Shown: positions 29,057 through 35,712 of the stretch, in pieces
How positions within the stretch are numbered: the first letter of the stretch is position 1
How the letters are laid out: every line of letters starts with the position of its first letter
DNA from: Aeromicrobium sp. Root344
GTDB taxonomy: Bacteria; Actinomycetota; Actinomycetes; Propionibacteriales; Nocardioidaceae
DNA: 64,000 nucleotides
Direction of reading: 5' to 3'
NCBI RefSeq assembly: GCF_001425755.1
Contig: NZ_LMDH01000001.1
Coordinates: 1,028,474-1,092,473, forward strand
Made by a program: the position numbers and the translations under genes
Notes under the pieces: model-generated
What the model saw: the letters and a program-made list of their open reading frames with translations, nothing else
What the model was told of the DNA's origin: nothing
Databases searched by the model: none

Positions 29057-29734
29057 GTGACCGACGACGTTCTCCGCCAGGCTCCGCTGTTCTCCGGCCT
29101 CGACGACGAAGTAGCTGCCTCGCTCGAGTCGTCGATGTCCTCGGCCTCGCTGCGCCGCGGAGAGATCCTCTTCAACGAGGGCGATGACGGCAATCAGCTC
29201 TATGTGGTCACCGAGGGCAAGATCAAGCTCGGTCGCACCTCCCCCGACGGCCGCGAGAACCTGCTGGCGATCCTCGGGCCCGGTCAGATGTTCGGCGAGC
29301 TCTCGTTCTTCGATCCCGGACCCCGCTCCGCGACCGCGACCGCCGTCACCGATGTCGAGCTCAAGAGCCTCGGCCACGAAGCGCTGAGCCCCGTGCTCAA
29401 CTCGCACCCCGACGTCGCGCACGCGCTGCTCAACCAGCTGGCCGGCCGTCTGCGCCGCACCAACGAGGTCGTCGGTGACCTGGTGTTCTCCGACGTTCCC
29501 GGCCGCGTCGCCAAGGCGCTGCTCGACCTCGCCTCACGCTTCGGTCGCCGCGCCGACGACGGTGTGCACGTCAACCACGACCTCACGCAGGAAGAGCTGG
29601 CCCAGCTCGTCGGCGCGTCCCGCGAGACCGTCAACAAGGCCCTCGCCGACTTCGCCTCGCGCGGCTGGCTCCGCCTCGAGCCCCGCAGCGTCGTGATCCT
29701 CGACCTCGAACGCCTCCAGCGCCGCGCCCGCTAA
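29057..29734 (+). CDS. crp: Crp/Fnr-family transcriptional regulator (Rv3676-like)
   Basis: A 225-aa protein. The cyclic-nucleotide domain spans about residues 10-125, with [18 protein letters not shown] as the phosphate-binding cassette. The C-terminal winged helix has [22 protein letters not shown] as recognition region. Size and synteny (nth upstream, MBL/ridA/arsA downstream) match M. tuberculosis Crp Rv3676 and corynebacterial GlxR. GTG start with AGGGAAG upstream. Probably a global cAMP-responsive regulator; CRP-type sites are present before the acetate genes in this window. Confidence 0.9.
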   Translation: MTDDVLRQAPLFSGLDDEVAASLESSMSSASLRRGEILFNEGDDGNQLYVVTEGKIKLGRTSPDGRENLLAILGPGQMFGELSFFDPGPRSATATAVTDVELKSLGHEALSPVLNSHPDVAHALLNQLAGRLRRTNEVVGDLVFSDVPGRVAKALLDLASRFGRRADDGVHVNHDLTQEELAQLVGASRETVNKALADFASRGWLRLEPRSVVILDLERLQRRAR

Positions 29735-29737
29735 CCC

Positions 29738-29803
29738 CCGCGATTTGGCCGCTAGACCACCACGTCGACGCGCCATCTTGGTGTACTGTCCGCCAAATCG
29801 CGG
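29738..29803. repeat. 66-bp palindromic element, left copy
   Basis: Ends are CCGCGATTTGG and CCAAATCGCGG, with inner segments ACCACCACGTCG and CATCTTGGTG. It aligns over its full 66 bp with the reverse complement of the element at 30780-30845, differing at roughly ten positions. It starts just after the crp stop and ends four bases before the 3' end of the DUF559 gene. Confidence 0.7.
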
Positions 29804-29807
29804 CGCT

Positions 29808-30758
29808 TCAGGGGCGGTAGCCGCGCTGCATGAGGGCTTGGCGCACGCGAGCGGCGATCGCTGACGGTTCACGCATGTCCGCGACGGTCACGACGATGAC
29901 CCGCCAGCCGGCGGCTTCCAGCGCCTCTCGCCGCAGGTGATCGCGCTGTCGTTGCAGAGCATCTCGTTCGTGCTGCCAGCCGTCGTACTCGACCAACACC
30001 TTCCACTCCCGATAGACGAGGTCGCCGCGCGCCAGGAAGCGGCCGAGCTCGTCGAGGATGTCGGTGTTGAGCTCCGGCTCAGGCAGCCCTCGTCGGATGA
30101 GGTCCCAGCGCAGGGCCGATTCGCGAACGGACTCGGCGCCCTCGCGCACCATCGACGCGGCATCACGCGCACGGACGACCCCGTCGATGTGGGACTGCAT
30201 GACGTACGCCCTCAGGTCGAGGAGATCGGTCTGCTTCTGTGCGACGAGCCAGTCACCCACCTGAACGAGCTCACGGGTCGACAGTATTGTCGCGCAGTCC
30301 ACGAATGTCCGGTCGGGACCGAGCACCGGGACGCCACGGAGAAGCGTTGAACGCAGCAGTCCGCGGCGCCGGTGGACTACGAGGCCTTCGCGCTCGATGT
30401 GCACACGGCTGTTGGTGGAGAAGTGGATCGGGAGCTCGGCACGCATCGCCAAGCCTCGCCATCTCAGGGAGGAAGTGTGGCTCAACGCTGCGTCAGGTGG
30501 CAGCACGTGCAGGGCTGCGGCGACCGCCAGCTCGTACGTCAGCGGCGTCGATCGATAGCGGTAGACGCCGGGATGGATCGACACGATCCGCTTCCCTTCG
30601 AGCATCCGTGCCGTGAGTCCTAGGCCGAGCGCCTCTGCCCGGGTGAAGACCCGGCCGTCGAGCTCAGGAGGCAAGGGATGAGGGGCCGGCACTGCACCAC
30701 CATCGGCGAGCAACTCACCGGACCACACCACTCGAGCCGAAAGCTGTGGACAGAGCAA
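29808..30758 (-). CDS. DUF559 (Vsr-like) nuclease-domain protein with AbiEi-type N-terminus
   Basis: A 316-aa protein. The N-terminal part (VFTRAEALGLGLTARMLEGKRIVSIHPGVYR) resembles the winged-helix start of AbiEi-type antitoxin-like proteins. The C-terminal 100 aa form a DUF559/Vsr-like PD-(D/E)xK domain with RGDLVYREWKVLVEYDGWQH and the family ending AGWRVIVVTVADM. The exact start is uncertain; GTG/ATG alternatives nearer residue 24 exist. It interrupts the conserved crp-MBL gene order and is bracketed by two inverted 66-bp palindromes, which suggests a mobile or repeat-linked unit. Codon choice looks less GC-biased than in neighbours. Activity untested. Confidence 0.7.
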   Translation of the reverse strand: MLCPQLSARVVWSGELLADGGAVPAPHPLPPELDGRVFTRAEALGLGLTARMLEGKRIVSIHPGVYRYRSTPLTYELAVAAALHVLPPDAALSHTSSLRWRGLAMRAELPIHFSTNSRVHIEREGLVVHRRRGLLRSTLLRGVPVLGPDRTFVDCATILSTRELVQVGDWLVAQKQTDLLDLRAYVMQSHIDGVVRARDAASMVREGAESVRESALRWDLIRRGLPEPELNTDILDELGRFLARGDLVYREWKVLVEYDGWQHERDALQRQRDHLRREALEAAGWRVIVVTVADMREPSAIAARVRQALMQRGYRP

Positions 30759-30779
30759 GGCGTGGCCGCACCCTGTGCG

Positions 30780-30845
30780 CCGCGATTTGGCGGGTCGACC
30801 ACCAAGATGGTCGCGCGACGTGGTGGTCTACCCGCCAAATCGCGG
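30780..30845. repeat. 66-bp palindromic element, right copy (inverted)
   Basis: Near-perfect 25-bp terminal arms (30780-30804 and 30821-30845, one mismatch) surround a 16-nt centre. Relative to the copy at 29738 it is inverted, so the pair forms terminal inverted repeats around the DUF559 gene. Confidence 0.75.
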
Positions 30846-30856
30846 TGCCTGCGGGG

Positions 30857-31618
30857 TCAGTCCTTGAGGTAGTCGAGCTGGGCGGCGACGCTGAGCTCGG
30901 CGGCGCCCCACAGCACAGGGTCGACGTCCTTGTAGACCGCCTCGACGACCTCGCGGGCGGTCGTGGCGCCGGCGTCGACGGCGGCGCGTACCTGGTCGAG
31001 GCGCTCCGCACGGTGCTCGAGGTAGTAGTCGACGACGGCACGCGGGTCGTCGATCACCGGACCGTGACCGGGCAGGATGCGGGTCACGAGGCCCTCCTCG
31101 ACGAGCTCACGGATGTGCGCCATCGAGTCGAGATAGGGCCCGAGCACGCCGTCGGGATGCGCGATCACCGTCGTGCCACGGCCCAGGATCGTGTCGCCGC
31201 TGAGCAGCGACCCGTCGCCGACGAGCCGGAAGCAGGTCGAGTCGGTGGTGTGCCCCGGCGTCGCGATGACCTCGATCTCGAGCCCGTCGACGAGGATCGT
31301 CTCGCCGTCGACGAGCGGCTCGGCGTCGCGGGTGAACTCGGGATCGGTCGACCGCGTCGGGGCACCCGTCAGCTCGACGAACCGCCCGAGGGCCTCGGTG
31401 TGGTCGAAGTGACGATGCGTGAACAGCACGAGCCCCACGGACCCGGCGGCGTCGAGGACCGCGCGGAGATGCGCCTCGTCCACCGGACCCGGGTCGACCA
31501 CCACCGAGTGCGAGGCGCCGGGCTCACGCAGGATCCAGGTGTTGGTGCCGTCGAGCGTCATGATGCCCGGGTTGGCGGCCAGGACGTACGACGCACGGTC
31601 GGTGACGGTCGTGCTCAT
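30857..31618 (-). CDS. MBL-fold metallo-hydrolase
   Basis: A 253-aa metallo-beta-lactamase-fold protein. The metal motif LFTHRHFDHTEALG (HxHxDH), TPGHTTDST and LLSGDTIL are all present, with a further His in GHGPVIDD. Similar to the LACTB2-like group. Its ATG overlaps the stop of the upstream NUDIX gene (TGATG). Position equals Rv3677c. Substrate not known; thioester or RNA hydrolysis is known in relatives. Confidence 0.85.
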   Translation of the reverse strand: MSTTVTDRASYVLAANPGIMTLDGTNTWILREPGASHSVVVDPGPVDEAHLRAVLDAAGSVGLVLFTHRHFDHTEALGRFVELTGAPTRSTDPEFTRDAEPLVDGETILVDGLEIEVIATPGHTTDSTCFRLVGDGSLLSGDTILGRGTTVIAHPDGVLGPYLDSMAHIRELVEEGLVTRILPGHGPVIDDPRAVVDYYLEHRAERLDQVRAAVDAGATTAREVVEAVYKDVDPVLWGAAELSVAAQLDYLKD

Positions 31619-32433
31619 CAGAGGTCTCCCAGGTCGGTCTCGAGGAACAGGTCGCCGTCGATCTCGACGAGCTGGGGCACGATCGTGCGGATCGTACGTT
31701 CGGCAGCCGCGGCCACGATGGTGCTGGCGGTGTGCTCGGCGACCTCGCGGCAGGCGACCACGGTCGGCGGCATCATCGCGGCTTCCCCCGCCTCGACGCG
31801 GGCGAGCACGTCACGCAAGGGGGCCCAGGCGGCATGGTCCGCCTCGCGGCTCATCTCGCCGACCCGCTGCCCCGCGGGCATGGCCGCGACGAAGAACCGG
31901 GTGTCATAACGCCGTGGCTCGAACGTCGGCGTGATCCAGTGCGCCCACGCGCCGATCAGGTCAGAACGCAGCACCAGCCCATGGCCGAGCAGGAACTCGG
32001 CGAAGGTCACCTCGCCGGCCTCCAGCGTCGCGCGGGCGGCCTGCATCTCGAGGCCGCTCGTGTCGGAGAGCACGGTGTCGGGGCCGGGACCGGCGAGCAG
32101 CACGCCAGTCTCCTCGAACGTCTCGCGCACGGCAGCGACGACGAGCCCGCGCGCCAGCGACTCGTCGCAGTCGAGGCGCCTCGCCCACTCCGCCGTGGAC
32201 GGCCCTGCCCATGGCACCTCGCCCGTGACGTCACTGGGGTGCATGCCGCCGCCCGGGAAGACGTACATGCCCGCAGCGAACGCCATGCTGGTCTGGCGCC
32301 GCATCAGATAGGCCTCGATGCCCTCGGCCCCGTCGCGCACGACGATGATCGTCGACGCGTGGCGCGGCTCGACCACGGTGCCGTTGTAGCCCTGCGCATG
32401 CTCGCGCAGTCTCTCGGGCAGGGGCACGCGCAT
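31618..32433 (-). CDS. NUDIX hydrolase with expanded Nudix box
   Basis: A 271-aa protein. The first half contains FAAGMYVFPGGGMHPSD and the continuation ARGLVVAAVRETFEETGVLL, so the Nudix box is interrupted by about 20 residues, as in the NUDT19-like (RP2p) subfamily. ATG 32433 is four bases after the ridA stop. The C-terminal half (WITPTFEPRRYDTRFFVAAMP) is typical of that subfamily. Mammalian NUDT19 hydrolyses CoA esters; a similar substrate is possible. Confidence 0.8.
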   Translation of the reverse strand: MRVPLPERLREHAQGYNGTVVEPRHASTIIVVRDGAEGIEAYLMRRQTSMAFAAGMYVFPGGGMHPSDVTGEVPWAGPSTAEWARRLDCDESLARGLVVAAVRETFEETGVLLAGPGPDTVLSDTSGLEMQAARATLEAGEVTFAEFLLGHGLVLRSDLIGAWAHWITPTFEPRRYDTRFFVAAMPAGQRVGEMSREADHAAWAPLRDVLARVEAGEAAMMPPTVVACREVAEHTASTIVAAAAERTIRTIVPQLVEIDGDLFLETDLGDL

Positions 32434-32437
32434 CGGG

Positions 32438-32896
32438 TCAGCCGACCTCGACGATGAGCTCGACCTCGACGGGCGCGTCGAGCGGGAGGACGGGTACGCC
32501 GACCGCGCTGCGGGCGTGGGTGCCGGCGTCGCCGAAGGCCGCGCCGAAGAGCTCACTCGCACCGTTGGCGACGCCCGGCTGCCCGGTGAAGTCCGGCGTG
32601 CTCGCGACGAACACGGTCGCCTTGACGACCCGGACGACCGCGTCCAGGTCGACCTGCGACTTGACCGCAGCGATCGCATTGAGCGCGCACTGACGGGCGC
32701 AGTCGTACGCCTCCTCGGCCGACACCTCGCCACCGACCTTGCCGGTCAGGATGAGCTGGCCGTCCTTGAGCGGCAGCTGGCCTGACGTGTAGACGTACGA
32801 GCCGGTGCGCACCGCAGGCACGTAGACCGCGACCGGCGCGGGCACCGGCGGGACGGCGAGCCCGATCTCCGCAAGCCGGTCGTCGACCGCGCTCAT
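32438..32896 (-). CDS. RidA family protein
   Basis: A 152-aa protein of the RidA/YjgF family, YjgH-like subgroup. Conserved segments are GSYVYTSGQLPLKDG, YDCARQCALNAIAAVK and the C-terminal RSAVGVPVLPLDAPVEVELIVEV. The Arg of RSAVGV is the residue needed for 2-aminoacrylate deamination in RidA. ATG overlaps the DUF4177 stop (ATGA). Matches Rv3678c by order. Confidence 0.87.
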   Translation of the reverse strand: MSAVDDRLAEIGLAVPPVPAPVAVYVPAVRTGSYVYTSGQLPLKDGQLILTGKVGGEVSAEEAYDCARQCALNAIAAVKSQVDLDAVVRVVKATVFVASTPDFTGQPGVANGASELFGAAFGDAGTHARSAVGVPVLPLDAPVEVELIVEVG

Positions 32897-33048
32897 GCGA
32901 TCGGCCGCTTGAAGTAGGCGACGAGGTTCTCCGGGTTCATGCCGGGCACGATCTGCACGAGCTCCCAGCCGTCCTGGCCGAAGTTGTCGAGGATCTGCTT
33001 GGTGGCGTGCACCAGGACAGGGGCGGTGAGGTACTCCCATTTCGTCAT
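32893..33048 (-). CDS. DUF4177-type small protein, 51 aa
   Basis: A 51-aa protein, MTKWEYLTAPVLVHATKQIL followed by DNFGQDGWELVQIVPG, the typical DUF4177 pattern with a W-E-Y start and a G-W-E-L core. It is the first gene of a minus-strand operon with ridA, NUDIX and MBL genes, and is divergent from arsA. In mycobacteria a like-sized gene (Rv3678A) is at the same place. Function unknown. Confidence 0.75.
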   Translation of the reverse strand: MTKWEYLTAPVLVHATKQILDNFGQDGWELVQIVPGMNPENLVAYFKRPIA

Positions 33049-33091
33049 GGCACGACTGTAACGGTCGGCCTGCGGTTCCGGCCCGGCGAAG

Positions 33092-33097
33092 TAGGCT
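33092..33097 (+). promoter_or_regulatory. -10 box of the arsA-like operon (leaderless)
   Basis: TAGGCT followed by six bases and the GTG at 33104. Confidence 0.5.
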
Positions 33098-33103
33098 CGT
33101 CGC

Positions 33104-34063
33104 GTGGCCCTCTCGACCCAGCTCCATGTCGTCACCGGCAAGGGCGGCACCGGCAAGACGACGGTCGCCGCGGCGCTCGCGATGTCACTCGCCGACAAGG
33201 GCAAGCGCGTCCTGCTCTGCGAGGTCGAGGGCCGGCAGGGCATCGCCCAGCTGTTCGACGTACCACCGCTGCCTTACGAGGAGCGCAAGATCGCCGTCGG
33301 CCTCGGCGGCGGCGAGGTGTACGCCCTGGCGATCGACCCCGAGTCGGCGCTGCTGGAGTACCTCGCGATGTACTACCGGCTCGGCCGCGCCGGCAAGGCG
33401 CTCGACCGGTTCGGCATCATCGACTTCGCCACGACGATCGCGCCGGGCGTCCGCGACGTGCTGCTGACCGGCAAGGTCTACGAGGCCGCGCGGCGGCGCA
33501 ACGGCAAGGGCTTCGCCTACGACGCCGTCATCATGGACGCCCCGCCGACGGGACGCATCACGCGGTTCCTCAACGTCAACGCCGAGGTGGCGGGGCTGGC
33601 GAAGGTCGGTCCCATCCGGCGCCAGGCCGACTCGATCATGCAGATGATGCGCTCGACCGACACCCACGTGCACCTCGTCACGGTGCTCGAGGAGATGCCG
33701 GTGCAGGAGACGATCGACGGCATCGCCGAGCTGCAGTCCGAGCGCCTTCCGGTCGGCCGCGTCATCCTCAACCTCGTACGCCCTCCGCTGTTGGGGGCCG
33801 GCACGCGCGAGGCGCTGGAGGCCGGCAAGCTGACCACGAGCAAGGTCGTGCAGTCACTCGCCAAGGCGTCGCTCGAGCCCGCCGCGGCGCCCGCCCTGAT
33901 CGCCGGCGGCGAGGCGCACCTCGAGCGGCAGCGGCTCCAGGACGGACAGCGCGAGATCCTCGAGCACTGCGGCCAGCCGCTGGTCGAGCTGCCCGCACTC
34001 AGCGACGGCATCGACCTCGGCGCGCTGTTCGAGCTCGCCGAGAAGCTGAAGGACCCCGCATGA
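33104..34063 (+). CDS. ArsA/GET3-family ATPase, first subunit
   Basis: A 319-aa P-loop ATPase of the ArsA/Get3 group. Deviant Walker A GKGGTGKTTVAAAL, switch region YDAVIMDAPPTGRITRFL. It lacks the second ATPase half and probably pairs with the protein encoded next. Leaderless GTG start. Orthologous by order to Rv3679, which forms a complex with Rv3680 that has been linked to stress tolerance and glycerol metabolism. No arsenic genes are nearby, so arsenite transport is unlikely. Confidence 0.87.
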   Translation: MALSTQLHVVTGKGGTGKTTVAAALAMSLADKGKRVLLCEVEGRQGIAQLFDVPPLPYEERKIAVGLGGGEVYALAIDPESALLEYLAMYYRLGRAGKALDRFGIIDFATTIAPGVRDVLLTGKVYEAARRRNGKGFAYDAVIMDAPPTGRITRFLNVNAEVAGLAKVGPIRRQADSIMQMMRSTDTHVHLVTVLEEMPVQETIDGIAELQSERLPVGRVILNLVRPPLLGAGTREALEAGKLTTSKVVQSLAKASLEPAAAPALIAGGEAHLERQRLQDGQREILEHCGQPLVELPALSDGIDLGALFELAEKLKDPA

Positions 34064-35280
34064 CCGGCCGCGCCCGTACGTCGCCGTCGCCGCGCAAGGA
34101 CCGCACCTCGCCCCGTGGCGCCCCGGGCGGCCCGCCGGCCGGATCGCTCGACGTCGACGCGCTGCTGGCCGACCGGACGACCGAGATCATCGTGTGCTGC
34201 GGCTCCGGTGGCGTCGGCAAGACCACGACCGCCGCAGCCCTGGCCCTCCGTGCCGCCGAGCAGGGCCGCAACGTCTGCGTGCTCACGATCGACCCGGCTC
34301 GCCGGCTGGCCCAGGCGATGGGACTCACGGAGCTCGACAACACCCCGCGGCCGGTCAAGGACGTCGGCGCCGACGGCGGCACGCTCGACGCGATGATGCT
34401 CGACATGAAGCGGACGTTCGACGAGGTCGTCGAGGCCCACGCGACGCCTGAGAAGGCGCAGCAGATCCTGGCCAACCCGTTCTACGTCGCGCTCTCGAGC
34501 TCGTTCGCGGGCACGCAGGAATACATGGCCATGGAAAAGTTGGGTCAGCTCCACGCCGAGGCCGTCGACGAGGAGCGCCGGTGGGACCTCATCGTCGTCG
34601 ACACCCCACCGTCGCGGTCGGCACTCGACTTCCTCGACGCGCCGGACCGGCTCTCGTCGATGCTCGACGGTCGCTTCATCAAGCTCCTGCTCGCCCCGGC
34701 GAAGGGACCGGCCCGGTTGCTGAGCGCCGGCTTCGGCATCGTCACGAGTGCGCTCAACAAGGTGCTCGGCGCACAGGTGCTGACCGACATGCAGACGTTC
34801 GTCGCGGCGTTCGACACGCTGTTCGGCGGCTTCCGGCAGCGGGCCGAGAGCACGTACGCCTTGCTGCAGGCGCGCGAGACCGCGTTCGTCGTGGTCGCCG
34901 CGCCGGAGCCGGCCGCGATGCGCGAGGCGTCCTACTTCGTCGAACGACTCGCCGGCGAGCAGATGCCGCTGGCCGGGCTGGTCGTCAACCGGGTGCACGA
35001 GAACGGCGCGGACGGCATCTCCAGCGCCGACGCGGAGTCAGCGGGACGCAAGCTCGAGCAGGGCACCGCCACCGACCGGATGACCGCCGACCTCCTGGCG
35101 ATACACGCCGAGCGCATGCGGGTCGCGGCGCGCGAGTCCCGGCTCAAGCGCAGCTTCGGCGCGGCGCACCCGGGCGTGCCGACCGCATCGGTCGCCGCGC
35201 TCGCCGGAGACGTGCACGACCTCGACGGGTTGCGCGAGATCGGTGAGCTGCTGGCGGCACAGGGCCGCGCGGGCAGCTAG
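34060..35280 (+). CDS. ArsA/GET3-family ATPase, second subunit
   Basis: A 406-aa protein starting at an ATG that overlaps the previous stop (ATGA). A disordered basic N-terminus of about 40 aa precedes CCGSGGVGKTTTAAALALRA (Walker A) and DLIVVDTPPSRSALDFLD (switch). A long helical middle (LNKVLGAQVLTDMQTFVAAFDTLFGGF) is typical of the Rv3680 type. The pair likely forms a heteromeric ATPase. Its stop overlaps the convergent whiB gene by 4 bp. Confidence 0.87.
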   Translation: MTGRARTSPSPRKDRTSPRGAPGGPPAGSLDVDALLADRTTEIIVCCGSGGVGKTTTAAALALRAAEQGRNVCVLTIDPARRLAQAMGLTELDNTPRPVKDVGADGGTLDAMMLDMKRTFDEVVEAHATPEKAQQILANPFYVALSSSFAGTQEYMAMEKLGQLHAEAVDEERRWDLIVVDTPPSRSALDFLDAPDRLSSMLDGRFIKLLLAPAKGPARLLSAGFGIVTSALNKVLGAQVLTDMQTFVAAFDTLFGGFRQRAESTYALLQARETAFVVVAAPEPAAMREASYFVERLAGEQMPLAGLVVNRVHENGADGISSADAESAGRKLEQGTATDRMTADLLAIHAERMRVAARESRLKRSFGAAHPGVPTASVAALAGDVHDLDGLREIGELLAAQGRAGS

Positions 35281-35534
35281 ACCGCGACGGAGAGGATGCT
35301 GCGCCACGCCGTGACGTTGGGCCGGCGGCGCAGCAGGGCACGGCGCTCACGCTCGGTCATACCGCCCCAGACACCCCACTCGATGCGGTTGTCCAGCGCT
35401 TCGGCCAGGCACTCGGCCCGTACGTGGCAGGTGCCGCAGACCTGCTTGGCGCGATTCTGCTCAGCGCCCTTGACGAACAGTGCGTCGGACTTGCCACGAC
35501 ACGCGGCTTCGGCCGCCCAGTTTTCGTTCCACAT
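35277..35534 (-). CDS. whiB4: WhiB-family redox-sensing regulator (WhiB4-like)
   Basis: An 85-aa iron-sulfur protein. Cys12, Cys33, Cys36 and Cys42 (C-x20-C-x2-C-x5-C) are the cluster ligands, and EWGVWGGMTERERRALLRR holds the G[VI]WGG turn and basic DNA-contact region. ATG has GGGGAGG about 10 nt upstream. Synteny with the ArsA pair and ponA2 matches whiB4 (Rv3681c), a redox-controlled DNA-binding protein. WhiB proteins usually act with the primary sigma factor. Confidence 0.88.
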   Translation of the reverse strand: MWNENWAAEAACRGKSDALFVKGAEQNRAKQVCGTCHVRAECLAEALDNRIEWGVWGGMTERERRALLRRRPNVTAWRSILSVAV

Positions 35535-35700
35535 GATTCAAGAACCTCCCCGAGACCGGTCCCCTGATGGACCGAAGTTGGTTGATGAGATCAATCTAAG
35601 AATTTCCCCCGTGGACCGTCAGAGCGATTGTGACCATCTTTCTCTAGTCCTGATGAACTAGACACGTTGTCGCCACTGAGGCGTTCTCGGCATCGTCACG

Positions 35701-35706
35701 TAACCT
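35701..35706 (+). promoter_or_regulatory. -10 box of ponA2 (leaderless)
   Basis: TAACCT followed by six bases and the ATG at 35713. Confidence 0.5.
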
Positions 35707-35712
35707 GACTCC

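Noticed and set aside
33104-35280. Arsenite efflux system from the ArsA-type ATPases
   Set aside because: No arsB, arsC or arsD is present, the Cys ligands for arsenite are not evident, and synteny points to the Rv3679-Rv3680 pair.
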